Below are positions 1 through 8,863 of a stretch of 64,000 bases of DNA, one piece after another. This stretch comes from an uncultured Collinsella sp. Its GTDB lineage: Bacteria > Actinomycetota > Coriobacteriia > Coriobacteriales > Coriobacteriaceae. The DNA is taken from NCBI GenBank assembly GCA_905209765.1, contig CAJLUE010000004.1, positions 4,305 through 68,304 on the forward strand, given 5' to 3'. Made by a program: the position numbers and the translations under genes. Numbering within the stretch: the first letter of the stretch is position 1; every line of letters starts with the position of its first letter. The notes beneath the pieces were generated by a model. It was not told the DNA's origin and did no database searches. It was given only the letters and a program-made list of their open reading frames with translations.

Positions 1-383
1 TCGCCCACGAGCACGTCGATAGCGTGGTCGATGGCCTCGGTGGTAATGAGCGGACGAGCGCCGTCGTGGATGGCGACATATTCGAAACCCGCCGGAACCG
101 CATGCACGCCGGCACGAGTGGAATCCTGACGGGTATCGCCGGCATCGGCAAAGCTGATGGGCGTGTCATAGTCAAACGGGTCGATGGCCAGGCGGCGCAT
201 CTCGGCACGGCGCTCGGCAGGACAAACCACGACGATGTGGCCGACCTTATCGCTACGATCGAACGCGCGGATGGACCAGCTCATGAGCGGACGGCCCGCC
301 ACGTTAACGAGCTGCTTGCCGCCGGGATTACCAAAGCGCTGGCCGCTGCCACCGGCAACGACCACGGCGCATACGGGCGCCAT
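1..383 (-). CDS. ispD: 2-C-methyl-D-erythritol 4-phosphate cytidylyltransferase, N-terminal part (cut by window edge)
   Basis: Reading the minus strand from an ATG at 383 gives 127 codons before the window ends. The N-terminus carries the nucleotidyl-transferase signature VVVAGGSGQRFG followed by GGKQL, and later IHDGARPLIT, the hallmark of IspD, which joins CTP and MEP in the non-mevalonate isoprenoid pathway. Its ATG shares one base with the TAA of the upstream disA gene (TAATG), so the two are probably translationally coupled. Another gene of the same pathway, ispE, lies at 20163-21059. Because the C-terminus is missing, I cannot tell whether this is a stand-alone IspD or the IspDF fusion. 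Cytosolic enzyme. Confidence 0.9.
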   Translation of the reverse strand, partial: MAPVCAVVVAGGSGQRFGNPGGKQLVNVAGRPLMSWSIRAFDRSDKVGHIVVVCPAERRAEMRRLAIDPFDYDTPISFADAGDTRQDSTRAGVHAVPAGFEYVAIHDGARPLITTEAIDHAIDVLVG

Positions 384-1450
384 TATGCGTTCCCCTGTTT
401 GGTGCCCTTCATGCGGTACAGCGAGTCCGCAAGAATGGCAGGGTTGTTGACGCCAAAGTCGCCCAGGCGCTCCGGATCCTCGCTGATGTCGTCCATGAGC
501 TCTTGCAGCGAGCCGTACTCGTCGACGATCTTCTCGGCCACGCCGTCGCGTACGACGGACACTCGCGAAAGCGTGCGCAGGCCCAGCGGCGTCATGACGG
601 AGTCCTCGTCCAGGTCGTCATAGCCCAGAACTGCCGCCACATGCTGCGGGTCGGACAGGTCCTTAGGCGTCATGCGAGCGAGCTCTGCACGAATCTTCTC
701 GGCGTTTGCCTCGGAGGAATCGCTCGCGTAGTCGCGGATCATCAGGTCGTATTCGGTATCCATGCTGGAACCGGCGAGCTGCTCGAGCTGCATCTGCACG
801 AGCTTGCCCTGGTTGCCCAGCTTGACGATGCAATCCTTAAGCTCGGTCTTTGCTTGCTGCATGATCTCGAAGCTCGAGAAAATACCGGTAATGTCGGCGA
901 GCGTAACGTAGTCGTCGAGCTCGAGGGCCGTCAGGCGCAGCAGGGAGCGGTCGAGCGACTGACGAGTAGTCTGAAGCGTGGCGACGAGCTGGTTGACCGA
1001 GCTCATGATGGTGGTGACGGGCTGGATCTCGTAGCTCTTGCCGTGAACGTACACGTTAACGACGGCACGACGGGCCGAGACCGAGATCACGATGGCATCG
1101 GTGAGCACCGACATGCGAGCGGCGGTGCGGTGACGCATGCCCGTCTCGCTCGTGGCAAGCGAGGGATCGGGATTGAGGTGGAAGTTGGCGCGCAGGATCT
1201 GGGTGAGGTCGCCGTCGATGACGATGGCACCGTCCATCTTGGAGAGCTCGAACAGACGGTTCGAGGTGAACGAAATGTTGAGCGGGAAGCCGTCGTTACC
1301 GGCAGCGAGCACGTTTTCGGTGTCGCCGACGCAGATAAGGGCGCCCAGGTGACCGGCGATGATCATGTCGAGGGCGGTGCGGATCGGCTGACCAGGTGCC
1401 GTCAGGCGGATGGCCTGTTCCATACGCTTTTGCAGCTCGTTCTTATCCAA
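383..1450 (-). CDS. disA: DNA integrity scanning protein, diadenylate cyclase DisA
   Basis: A protein of 355 residues that condenses two ATP into c-di-AMP and scans DNA for branched structures. The N-terminal DAC domain has both catalytic motifs: DGA at residues 73-75 and RHR at 106-108 (inside GMRHRTAARMS). A helical linker follows, with a C-terminal helix-hairpin-helix region ending in a LGDFGVNNPAILADSLYRM-like segment. Length matches the family (about 350-360). The start codon is TTG at 1450, supported by a GGGAG Shine-Dalgarno about 7 nt upstream; the nearby ATG at 1455 is out of frame. The stop overlaps the ispD start. Coupling of c-di-AMP synthesis to an isoprenoid gene is seen here; its meaning is not known. 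Confidence 0.96.
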   Translation of the reverse strand: MDKNELQKRMEQAIRLTAPGQPIRTALDMIIAGHLGALICVGDTENVLAAGNDGFPLNISFTSNRLFELSKMDGAIVIDGDLTQILRANFHLNPDPSLATSETGMRHRTAARMSVLTDAIVISVSARRAVVNVYVHGKSYEIQPVTTIMSSVNQLVATLQTTRQSLDRSLLRLTALELDDYVTLADITGIFSSFEIMQQAKTELKDCIVKLGNQGKLVQMQLEQLAGSSMDTEYDLMIRDYASDSSEANAEKIRAELARMTPKDLSDPQHVAAVLGYDDLDEDSVMTPLGLRTLSRVSVVRDGVAEKIVDEYGSLQELMDDISEDPERLGDFGVNNPAILADSLYRMKGTKQGNA

Positions 1451-1610
1451 GGCATCGCTCCCATCGTATACGCTCCATAAACGCTAAATAGTTTCTCACG
1501 GTTTGTCCCCGCGGCGCTTGCGAAATCCGATGCTTACAGAATGAGCGAACACAGCTGAGAGCCCAACCCAAATGGGCTGCTTATGTGGTAGCATCGGGAT
1601 TCGCATAAAT

Positions 1611-1754
1611 GAGGGAGTAGTCGCGTGATCGGGTTCGCCTCCGGTGGCGCGGCAAGTCAACATACTGGCCGAAACGGTCTGGCTTGCCTTAATGAACGAG
1701 ACTCGTGGCTGTGCGCGCAACGCGTACGCCACGGGTCTTTTTTGTTACTCCCCC
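1611..1754 (+). ncRNA. yybP-ykoY manganese riboswitch upstream of mntP
   Basis: The 5' strand begins GAGGGAGTAG (1611-1620) and its partner TACTCCCC lies at 1746-1753, closing a long P1 helix. Between them are GC-rich helices and the stretch ATGAACGAGACTCG near 1691-1706, which matches the conserved loop of the yybP-ykoY class. A T-run (about 1738-1743) precedes the 3' P1 strand. The element ends about 43 nt before the ATG of a Mn exporter, the classic target of this Mn2+-sensing riboswitch. The family assignment is by eye, without a covariance model. Confidence 0.88.
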
Positions 1755-1796
1755 AAGAGGTACACGCGGGCCCGCCCGCAGAGAGGGAGCCAGACT

Positions 1797-2375
1797 ATGG
1801 GACTCGCAGAGCTCGTGTTGCTCGCCGTTGGCCTTTCGATGGACGCCTTTGCCGTTTCCATCTGCAAAGGTCTCGGCATGAAAAAGATCAACCTTAAAGT
1901 CGCCGTGGTGCTCGGCCTGTTCTTTGGCGGCTTTCAGGCCGGCATGCCCGTAATCGGATGGGCGCTTGGCAGCCAGTTTATGGGCATCATCGGCCCCATC
2001 GACCACTGGATCGCCTTTATCCTGCTCGCCTTCATCGGCGGCAAAATGCTGTGGGAGGCCTTTGCCGAGGACGAGGATGAAGGCGACGGCAAGGATGCCG
2101 AAAAGATTGACCTGGTCGAGTACCTGATCCTCGCTATCGCCACCTCAATCGACGCCCTAGCCGTGGGCATCTCATTTGCCGCGCTCTCGGTCGACATCGT
2201 GCCCGCTGTATCGCTTATCGGCGTCACAACGTTTATCTTCTCCGTTGCCGGTGTGGCGATTGGCCACACCTTTGGTGCGCGCTACGAAAAGCCCGCCACC
2301 ATCGTGGGCGGCGTCGTGCTCATCCTTATCGGCCTCAAGATTCTGCTGGAACACTTGGGTTTTTTGGCGCTGTAA
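1797..2375 (+). CDS. mntP: Manganese efflux pump MntP (DUF204)
   Basis: This integral membrane exporter removes excess Mn2+. The ATG at 1797 gives 192 residues (E. coli MntP has 188) and is preceded by GAGAGGGAG. A more upstream in-frame start would lie inside the riboswitch and is rejected. The two inverted family repeats are visible: GLSMDAFAVSICKG with Asp16 and ATSIDALAVGISFA with Asp119, the membrane acidic residues needed for transport. An acidic cytoplasmic loop (AEDEDEGDGKDAEK, about residues 90-103) separates the halves. About six membrane segments are expected. Expression is probably controlled by the riboswitch just upstream, and a terminator follows at 2406. Confidence 0.95.
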   Translation: MGLAELVLLAVGLSMDAFAVSICKGLGMKKINLKVAVVLGLFFGGFQAGMPVIGWALGSQFMGIIGPIDHWIAFILLAFIGGKMLWEAFAEDEDEGDGKDAEKIDLVEYLILAIATSIDALAVGISFAALSVDIVPAVSLIGVTTFIFSVAGVAIGHTFGARYEKPATIVGGVVLILIGLKILLEHLGFLAL

Positions 2376-2405
2376 AACACCCTTCAAAACTAAACGTCCG
2401 GGCAA

Positions 2406-2437
2406 GGTCTCATGCAGAGTTTTGCATGAGGCCTTTT
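2406..2437 (+). terminator. Rho-independent terminator of mntP
   Basis: GGTCTCATGCA (2406-2416) pairs with TGCATGAGGCC (2423-2433), with one G-T wobble, followed by TTTT. Part of this stem is itself a copy of the HipB-like operator half-site (see 2414-2479). Confidence 0.75.
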
Positions 2438-2479
2438 CATGCAGACTTTTGCATGTCATACTGATATGCAAAAGTCTGC
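2414..2479. promoter_or_regulatory. Palindromic operator region of the hipBA-like pair
   Basis: GCAGACTTTTGCAT (2441-2454) and ATGCAAAAGTCTGC (2466-2479) form a perfect 14-bp inverted repeat with an 11-bp spacer, ending about 16 nt before the antitoxin start. A third half-site, GCAGAGTTTTGCAT (2414-2427), differs at one base and lies in the mntP terminator. Placement and symmetry fit autorepression by the adjacent HipB-like protein. A -10-like CATACT lies in the spacer. Confidence 0.75.
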
Positions 2480-2495
2480 ACGTTAGGAGATCGAC

Positions 2496-2927
2496 GTGGA
2501 TACCCTTCCCATCACCACACCGCGCCAAGCTGGCATCTACGTGCGCCAGTCACGCGAGTCGCAGGGAATCACCCGTGCGACCCTCGCTAAAAAGGCCGGT
2601 GTTTCGGAGCGCCTGCTCGCATCGCTCGAGCTGGGCGACGCCACCGGCATTCGACTCGACAAGTTGCTGACCGTCTTTAACGCACTCGGCATAGGTCTCT
2701 TCGCGCAAAGCGATAACGACTCCATCACATCGCCCTCCGAACATCCGACGACGATAGTGAACCTCCCTATCGCGAACTCGAATACCCTGCCAAAGCCAAG
2801 CGTAGGCAGACAACCCACTCGACAAGGAACGCCATCTTCCTATGGTGCCTTGCTGGCCCAAATCGCAGCCGAGCAAGGCCTTTCCGGCACTTCAAACCTC
2901 TCCTTTGGCTGCAAGGTTGTGAAATAA
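2496..2927 (+). CDS. HipB-like antitoxin, XRE-family DNA-binding protein
   Basis: A protein of 143 residues starting at GTG 2496 behind TAGGAGA. An XRE helix-turn-helix occupies roughly residues 10-65 (RQSRESQGITRATLAKKAG, then VSERLLASLELGDATG). The remaining ~75 residues are Ser/Pro/Thr-rich and look flexible; this tail is longer than in E. coli HipB (88 aa). The gene abuts the kinase gene with no gap (TAA at 2925-2927, ATG at 2928), as expected for an antitoxin-toxin pair. It probably neutralises the kinase and represses the operon through the palindrome upstream. Assignment comes from fold pattern and context. Confidence 0.8.
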   Translation: MDTLPITTPRQAGIYVRQSRESQGITRATLAKKAGVSERLLASLELGDATGIRLDKLLTVFNALGIGLFAQSDNDSITSPSEHPTTIVNLPIANSNTLPKPSVGRQPTRQGTPSSYGALLAQIAAEQGLSGTSNLSFGCKVVK

Positions 2928-4232
2928 ATGGCAGAGATGGAACTCGCGACCCTCATTTGTGGCGAAATCGCCGGCACTCTCCGGCAAGACGAGCATGGAC
3001 TCTGCAGCTTTGCATACGCCCCAACCTATCGCGGAGCACCGTTATCGCTAACAATGCCGCTTTCCAATCGCACGTATGGCCATAACATCGTCCGCCCGTT
3101 CCTATTTGGCCTTTTGCCCGACAGTCAAGAGCAGCGTCGCGCTATTGCCACCGAGCATGATGTTGCATCCAACAACCCCGTCGCCCTCTTGTGCCATATC
3201 GGTTTTGACTGCGCGGGGGCCGTTCAGTTTTGTCGAGCCGATCAATTAGACGCCGCCCGCGGCAGGGTCTCGGCATACCGCCCGCTTACCAATTCTCAAA
3301 TCGCTCACAAGCTCAAAGCAATTCGCGATGACGAAAGAGAAACATGGATGGGCTCCAACGAAAGCTGGTCCCTGGGCGGCAACCAAGGCAAATTTGCACT
3401 AGCTTGGCATGATGGACAATGGTGCGAATGTCTAGGGTCATCCCCCACTACCCATATCTTCAAAAATGGTGTCGTTGGGTTCAAACATCAGGCCTTAAAC
3501 GAATTCGTCTGCATGAAAACAGCTCGGCGTGTTGGCATTCCAACTGCCAACGTCTCCTATTGCACATTTGAAGACGAAGCCGCGCTCGTCGTTGAACGGT
3601 ACGACAGAATGGTCAATAGCAGCGGAAATATCGAAAGGCTGCATCAGGAGGACTTTTGCCAGGCGCTCGGTGTATTGCCAACCCAGAAATACACCGCCGA
3701 CGGAGGACCAACTACACGAGACATCCAAGAACGACTGATTAACACAGTCCCCCACCACATGAATCTTGTGCTTTTTACCTATATGCTGTTCTATAACGCC
3801 ATTATCGGAGCGCCTGACGCACACGCTAAAAACTACTCGCTCATCCTTGGCAAAGGCACAAACGCGGCGCTCGCACCCATGTACGATGTCGCATCGGGCT
3901 TAGTATACGAACGCATGCGGCGAAAAGCGCGCCTTGCCATGAGCGTTGGCGGCGAAAATCGTGTGGGGCGCATCGGTCCAGGCGCTATCCGCCGATACCA
4001 CGGTATGGGCGACCCCGCGCTGGAGGCGGCGCTCACCGATGCCGGGCTATCCGAGAAGTTTTGCTTTGCGACCATGATGGACCTCGCCTACGAGGTGCCC
4101 ATTTGTATGGAAGAGGTCATGGACGAATACGCCGACCTGCCCGGCATGGCGGACCTGCGCGAGCATATGCTCGGCCCCGTCCGCGAAAACTGCCAGCGCA
4201 CCCTCGACCTCATCAAGGCGGATATGGGCTAG
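2928..4232 (+). CDS. hipA: HipA-family serine/threonine kinase toxin
   Basis: A protein of 434 residues, the normal HipA length. The N-terminal subdomain includes LSLTMPLSNRTY and FLFGLLPD. The Gly-rich loop SLGGNQGKFALA begins at Ser148, equivalent to the autophosphorylated Ser150 of E. coli HipA. The catalytic segment is GAPDAHAKNYS with Asp297, His299 and Asn302, and the metal-binding Asp320 sits in MYDVASG. HipA kinases phosphorylate translation factors such as glutamyl-tRNA synthetase and cause growth arrest or persistence; the target of this one is unknown. All kinase residues are present, so it should be active. Coding DNA is slightly more AT-rich than its neighbours, consistent with acquisition. 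Confidence 0.92.
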   Translation: MAEMELATLICGEIAGTLRQDEHGLCSFAYAPTYRGAPLSLTMPLSNRTYGHNIVRPFLFGLLPDSQEQRRAIATEHDVASNNPVALLCHIGFDCAGAVQFCRADQLDAARGRVSAYRPLTNSQIAHKLKAIRDDERETWMGSNESWSLGGNQGKFALAWHDGQWCECLGSSPTTHIFKNGVVGFKHQALNEFVCMKTARRVGIPTANVSYCTFEDEAALVVERYDRMVNSSGNIERLHQEDFCQALGVLPTQKYTADGGPTTRDIQERLINTVPHHMNLVLFTYMLFYNAIIGAPDAHAKNYSLILGKGTNAALAPMYDVASGLVYERMRRKARLAMSVGGENRVGRIGPGAIRRYHGMGDPALEAALTDAGLSEKFCFATMMDLAYEVPICMEEVMDEYADLPGMADLREHMLGPVRENCQRTLDLIKADMG

Positions 4233-4264
4233 ACGCCAATCAATTTCCCATTTCTTAAAAAAGA

Positions 4265-4301
4265 GAGGGGGCACCCGTCGCAAAAGCTCGGGTGCCCCCT
4301 C
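4265..4301. terminator. Bidirectional terminator between hipA and pepD
   Basis: GAGGGGGCACCCG (4265-4277) pairs with CGGGTGCCCCCTC (4289-4301). On the minus strand the stem is followed by TCTTTTTTAAG, so it mainly ends pepD; it may also stop hipA transcription. Confidence 0.85.
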
Positions 4302-4358
4302 ACGTAATGTCATTTGCAATCCACCCGCACGTGGCTCGGACTGCTGCTAGCGCAACCT

Positions 4359-5816
4359 TTATGCAGCGAGGCGCTTGAGGACGTCGATGAGCAGCTCGTA
4401 GAAGCGCTCGGCAGAAGCGAGCTCCATGCTCTCGTCCGGGGTGTGGACATCGGAGAGCGTCGGGCCCACGGCGATGGCGTCCAGGCCGTGCAGGGCCTCG
4501 GCAAACAGGCCGCACTCAAGGCCGGCGTGGATGGACTCGATACGCAGCTCGGAGCCAAAGAGCTCGCGATAGCTCTCGACAAAGACGTCGCGGACCGGCG
4601 AATGCTCGGCATAGCTCCAGCCAGGATACTCGAACTCAAACTTGGCGTCGAAGCCCAGGACATCGGCAAGCGTCTGCAGGCGGTCCTTGAACTCGTTCTG
4701 CAGCGAGGTGATCGAGGAGCGCGGGGACAGCATGATCTTGACCTGGTCGTCAGAGGTGGCAACCACACCGATGTTGGAGGAAACCTCGACGGAGCCGTCA
4801 GTGGCGACGTTGCGGCGGATCACACCGTTGGGGGCAAGACGCAGAGCGCGAATAAGGGCAAGTGCGGACTTTTCGTCCATGGCCTCGACCTCAGTGTTGT
4901 CGGCAATCTCAACCGTGCAGGTAAAGCCGGGGTCGAAGACCTCGAGCTCGGCGGTGACGTCGGCGATGATGCCCTTTGCGATCTGGGTCGCGGCCTCGGC
5001 GGCAGCGTGGTCGGCGTAGACCAGAACAGCCTTGCACTCACGGTTGATGGCGTTGTCCTTGGTGCCGCCGTTAAAGCTAACGATGGCGGGCTCGCCGGCA
5101 ACCATCAGGCGGTCGATGATGCGGGCCATGATGAGGTTGCCGTTGCCGCGCTCCAGGTTGATATCGCTGCCGGAGTGGCCGCCCAGCAGGCCGGAGATGT
5201 CGAGCGTGAGGGTGCTACCGGTCTTGTGCTCGCGTACGATTGGGCAGGTGTAGGTAACGACGACACCGCCGGCGCAGCTGACGGTAGCAACGCCCTCTTC
5301 CTCGGAGTCAAGGTTAATCATGGTGCGGGCGCTAATCTGGGACTTGTCGAGCGTCTCGGCGCCGACCAGGCCAGTCTCCTCGTCGGTGGTGAATACGCAC
5401 TCGAGGGCGGGGTGAACGATCGAATCGTCATCGAGAACAGTGAGCATCAGAGCGACGGCAATACCGTTGTCGGCGCCCAGAGTGGTGCCATTAGCGGTGA
5501 GGACGCCGTCCTTGACGACCAGGTCGATACCATCGGTCGTAAAGTCGTGCTCAACGGAGCCCAGCTTGTCGCACACCATGTCGATGTGGCCCTGCAGCAT
5601 CACGGTCGGGGCATTCTCGGCGCCGGCAGATGCGGGCTTGCGAATGATGACGTTGTAGACCTCGTCCTGATACACATCGAGACCGCGCTCCTTGGCAAAC
5701 GCGACCAGGAAATCGCTGATGCCCTTCTCGTTGCCAGACCCACGGGGGATCGCGCTGACCTCCTCAAAGAAATGGAACAGCTGGGCGGGCTCGTAGCCGG
5801 TAATCTTGTAGTCCAT
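4359..5816 (-). CDS. pepD: Aminoacyl-histidine dipeptidase (peptidase D, M20C)
   Basis: This cytosolic zinc dipeptidase has 485 residues from an ATG at 5816 preceded by AAGGAGG; an upstream extension to 5921 lacks a ribosome site. The metal ligands of the M20C family are in place: His and Asp in QGHIDMVCDK, Asp in GADNGIA, the Glu pair in TDEETGLVGAE and Asp in INLDSEEEG. The lid/dimerisation domain lies in the middle (ISGLLGGHSGSDI onward). Length matches E. coli PepD (485). It hydrolyses dipeptides such as carnosine and Xaa-His and probably serves peptide catabolism in a host-associated fermenter. It is followed by the terminator at 4265. Confidence 0.95.
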   Translation of the reverse strand: MDYKITGYEPAQLFHFFEEVSAIPRGSGNEKGISDFLVAFAKERGLDVYQDEVYNVIIRKPASAGAENAPTVMLQGHIDMVCDKLGSVEHDFTTDGIDLVVKDGVLTANGTTLGADNGIAVALMLTVLDDDSIVHPALECVFTTDEETGLVGAETLDKSQISARTMINLDSEEEGVATVSCAGGVVVTYTCPIVREHKTGSTLTLDISGLLGGHSGSDINLERGNGNLIMARIIDRLMVAGEPAIVSFNGGTKDNAINRECKAVLVYADHAAAEAATQIAKGIIADVTAELEVFDPGFTCTVEIADNTEVEAMDEKSALALIRALRLAPNGVIRRNVATDGSVEVSSNIGVVATSDDQVKIMLSPRSSITSLQNEFKDRLQTLADVLGFDAKFEFEYPGWSYAEHSPVRDVFVESYRELFGSELRIESIHAGLECGLFAEALHGLDAIAVGPTLSDVHTPDESMELASAERFYELLIDVLKRLAA

Positions 5817-5972
5817 GGTGCCTCCTTGGCGCAACTGGTTAGACAGTAAGACATGCGACTTGTATATTCCCAGACTTTGCGTGCATAAACCAGTCGAAAA
5901 CGCCGAGCGCCCTCGCATCATCGGCTAACGGTGGACCGCATAGCATAACGGTCACAACTTCGCAGTTCTACA

Positions 5973-6004
5973 AATCGAGGCGCCCTTGCCAGAGCGCCTC
6001 GATT
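5973..6004. terminator. Hairpin downstream of clpC
   Basis: AATCGAGGCGC (5973-5983) and GCGCCTCGATT (5994-6004) form a perfect 11-bp stem just beyond the clpC stop. There is no long U-run on either strand, so termination is likely but not certain. Confidence 0.55.
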
Positions 6005-6029
6005 GCGCGTATCAAATTGTCGCCACGCC

Positions 6030-8672
6030 CTACAGCGCGCCGGAACCGGCTTGCATCATGCCGCCGGGGCCCGAGGTCACGCCGCCGCTCACGGGCGCGG
6101 CGTTGCCGGTGTGCGGTGCCGCCGGAGCGGTATCGCCACCGAGCGTGCCCGCCGGACGCGGTGCCGGGATCTCACCCGTGCCGTGGCTAAAGACAAACTT
6201 GCCATCGGTCACGTCGCACAGGACGGTATCGCCCTCGCCCCACGCGCCGGCCAGAAGCTCCTCGGACAGCGGGTCCTCGATGAGCTTTTGGATGGCACGG
6301 CGCAGCGGACGCGCACCGTTGGTGAGGTCGGTGCCCTCGGCCACGATCTTGTCATAGGCCGCATCGGTGAGCTTGATGTTCATGCCGTTGGCAATCAAAC
6401 GCTGACGCAGGTCGTCCACCAGCAGGTGCGCGATCTTGGTGAGATTCTCGCCCGAGAGCTTCTGGAACACCACGATGTCGTCGATACGGTTGAGCAGCTC
6501 GGGGCGGAACAGGCGCTTGAGCTCGCCCATCGCGCGACCACGGATCTCACTCGACGTGAGACCCTGCTCGCCGGTGGTGCCAAAGCCAACGCTCGCATCC
6601 TGCGCAATCTCGCGGGCGCCCACGTTGGACGTCATGATGATCACGGTGTTGCGGAAGTCAACCGTCTTGCCCTGGCTATCGGTCAGACGACCCTCCTCCA
6701 GCACCTGCAGCAGGATGTTGAAGATGTCGGGATGCGCCTTCTCGATCTCGTCGAACAGCACGACCGAGTACGGGTGGCGACGAACGGCCTTGGTAAGCTG
6801 GCCACCCTCGTCGTGACCGACGTAACCAGGAGGGCTACCGATGAGCTTGGAGACCTCGAACTCGCTACCGAACTCGGACATGTCGAAGCTGATGAGCGCA
6901 TCCTTGCTGCCAAAGAGGTACTCGGCGAGCGTCTTGGCGAGCTCGGTCTTGCCCGTGCCGGTGGGACCCAGGAAGATAAAGCTGCCGCCGGGTCGACGCG
7001 GATCCTTGAGCGGCGAGCGGCTGCGGCGCACGGCCTTGGCAACTGCCTCGACAGCCTCATCCTGACCGATGATGCGCGTCTTGAGCACGCTTTCGGCCTG
7101 CAGCAGGCGACGACTCTCGCTCTCGGTAAGCGAGGACACCGGCACGCCCGAGGTCACGGACACGATATCGGCGATCTGACTCACATCGATGGTGAGCGGG
7201 CTGGCGTCGAGCTCGGCGGTCCAGGCGGCCTTGGCCTCGGCGAGCTCAATCTCGGCGGCCTTCTGCTGCTCGGTGATCTCGGCGGCCTTGTTCATGTCGT
7301 CGCTCTCGGTGGCCTCCTGCGCGGCGGCCTTAAGCTCCTCCACGCGATGCTCGGCCTCACGCACCGGCTCGGGCGCGCGATTCGCGGCGATGCGAGCGCG
7401 GGCACCGGCCTCGTCGATGAGGTCGATGGCCTTATCGGGCAGGAAGCGATCCTGTATGTAGCGGTTGGAAAGGTTCGCGGCAGCCTCGATAGCACCCTGC
7501 GTATAGCGCACATGGTGATGCTCCTCGTAGCGCGGCTTGAGCGCGGTCAGGATCTTGACCGTGTCCTCGACGCTCGGCTCCTCGACATCGATGGTCTGGA
7601 AGCGACGCTCGAAGGCCGGATCCTTGGTGAGGTACTTGCGGAATTCCTCGGCCGTGGTGGCGCCGATAATCTGGAAGGCACCGCGCGCAAGCACGGGCTT
7701 GAGCATGGAGCTCGCGTCGATGGAACCCTCGGCAGAACCGGCACCGATGATGGTGTGCATCTCGTCGATAAACAGGATGACGTCATCGGCTTCGGTGGCC
7801 TCCTGGATCACGTTCTTGAGGCGCTCCTCAAACTCGCCACGATACTTGGCACCCGCCACGAGGCCCGGCAGGTCGAGCGTCCAGATATTCTGGTTCATGA
7901 GGTTCTCGGGCACGTTGCCGGCTGCAATCTGCTGAGCCAAGCCCTCGACGATGGCCGTCTTGCCCACGCCGGGGTCGCCCAGAATGAGCGGGTTGTTCTT
8001 GGTGCGGCGCGAAAGAATTTCCATCATACGCTGGACTTCCTTTTCGCGACCAATTACAGGGTCGAGCTCGCCGTCGCGCGCCTTCTGTGTGAGGTTGGTC
8101 GCGAACTGCTTAAGCGTATCGGTACCACTCCCCTTTTGCTGAGAGGCATCCGAGCCGCTAAAGAACGGCAGGCCCGCACCGGGACGACCAGCACCGGCGC
8201 CGGCGAGCGGACGCTTCTTGTCCTGGTCCTTGGCGGTGAGTTTCTCGATAGCCTTTTTGATGGAGGCGGACGACACACCCAGGCGCATGAGGATGTCCAT
8301 GGCCATGCCGTTGCCCTCTTCGACGATGCCGATCAGCAAGTGCTCGGTCGACACGTAGGTCTGGTTGTTCTCACGCGCCACGCGGAACGAACGCTCCATC
8401 ACACTAATGACGAGCGGCGTAAAGGCAAGCTTGGCCGCCTCGGTCTCCTCGCTGGGCTCGGGAACCGTGGTCTGGACCTCTTTGAGAGTATCCATGATGT
8501 CATCGTAGGAGATGTCGAGCGAACGCAGTGCCTCGGCGGCAATGCCCTCGTCCTCCTTGGCAAGCGCGAGCAGCAGGTGCTCGGTGCCCACCTTATTTGA
8601 ATGAAGATCAAGCGCCTCTTGCTTGGCCATGGACATGACCTTACGCGCGCGATCGGTAAATCTATCTAACAT
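6030..8672 (-). CDS. clpC: ATP-dependent Clp protease ATPase subunit ClpC
   Basis: A protein of 880 residues from ATG 8672 ([13 protein letters not shown]), with AAGGAAA upstream. It has an N-terminal double Clp repeat (about 1-145), AAA module 1 with [13 protein letters not shown] and [13 protein letters not shown], an M domain (about 400-490), AAA module 2 with [13 protein letters not shown] and [14 protein letters not shown], and a C-terminal D2 segment. It unfolds substrates for ClpP. The last ~45 residues form a Pro/Gly/Ala-rich tail ([18 protein letters not shown] then [11 protein letters not shown]), unlike the short ends of Bacillus ClpC. No ctsR or mcsAB genes flank it, so regulation must differ from the Bacillus operon; no clear HAIR or ClgR site was recognised upstream. 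Confidence 0.95.
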   Translation of the reverse strand: MLDRFTDRARKVMSMAKQEALDLHSNKVGTEHLLLALAKEDEGIAAEALRSLDISYDDIMDTLKEVQTTVPEPSEETEAAKLAFTPLVISVMERSFRVARENNQTYVSTEHLLIGIVEEGNGMAMDILMRLGVSSASIKKAIEKLTAKDQDKKRPLAGAGAGRPGAGLPFFSGSDASQQKGSGTDTLKQFATNLTQKARDGELDPVIGREKEVQRMMEILSRRTKNNPLILGDPGVGKTAIVEGLAQQIAAGNVPENLMNQNIWTLDLPGLVAGAKYRGEFEERLKNVIQEATEADDVILFIDEMHTIIGAGSAEGSIDASSMLKPVLARGAFQIIGATTAEEFRKYLTKDPAFERRFQTIDVEEPSVEDTVKILTALKPRYEEHHHVRYTQGAIEAAANLSNRYIQDRFLPDKAIDLIDEAGARARIAANRAPEPVREAEHRVEELKAAAQEATESDDMNKAAEITEQQKAAEIELAEAKAAWTAELDASPLTIDVSQIADIVSVTSGVPVSSLTESESRRLLQAESVLKTRIIGQDEAVEAVAKAVRRSRSPLKDPRRPGGSFIFLGPTGTGKTELAKTLAEYLFGSKDALISFDMSEFGSEFEVSKLIGSPPGYVGHDEGGQLTKAVRRHPYSVVLFDEIEKAHPDIFNILLQVLEEGRLTDSQGKTVDFRNTVIIMTSNVGAREIAQDASVGFGTTGEQGLTSSEIRGRAMGELKRLFRPELLNRIDDIVVFQKLSGENLTKIAHLLVDDLRQRLIANGMNIKLTDAAYDKIVAEGTDLTNGARPLRRAIQKLIEDPLSEELLAGAWGEGDTVLCDVTDGKFVFSHGTGEIPAPRPAGTLGGDTAPAAPHTGNAAPVSGGVTSGPGGMMQAGSGAL

Positions 8673-8863
8673 GCTCGTTTCCTTACATGAGTTCATCGAA
8701 ATCAAAAGCCCGCCCGTCGGCGGCGCTTTTGTCTCTTTACCCACAGGTTGTCTATGTTAACAGCTGGAGGAATATCTATAAACCCGGCTCACATGAATGC
8801 AGGTTATGACCGCATCGCGGGACTCACCGCGCGATGCGCGACAGGCGCCCCGCAAGAGAAACC

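Noticed and set aside
1644..1796. Upstream start for mntP
   Set aside because: It would translate the riboswitch; the ATG at 1797 has a proper ribosome site and gives the family length.
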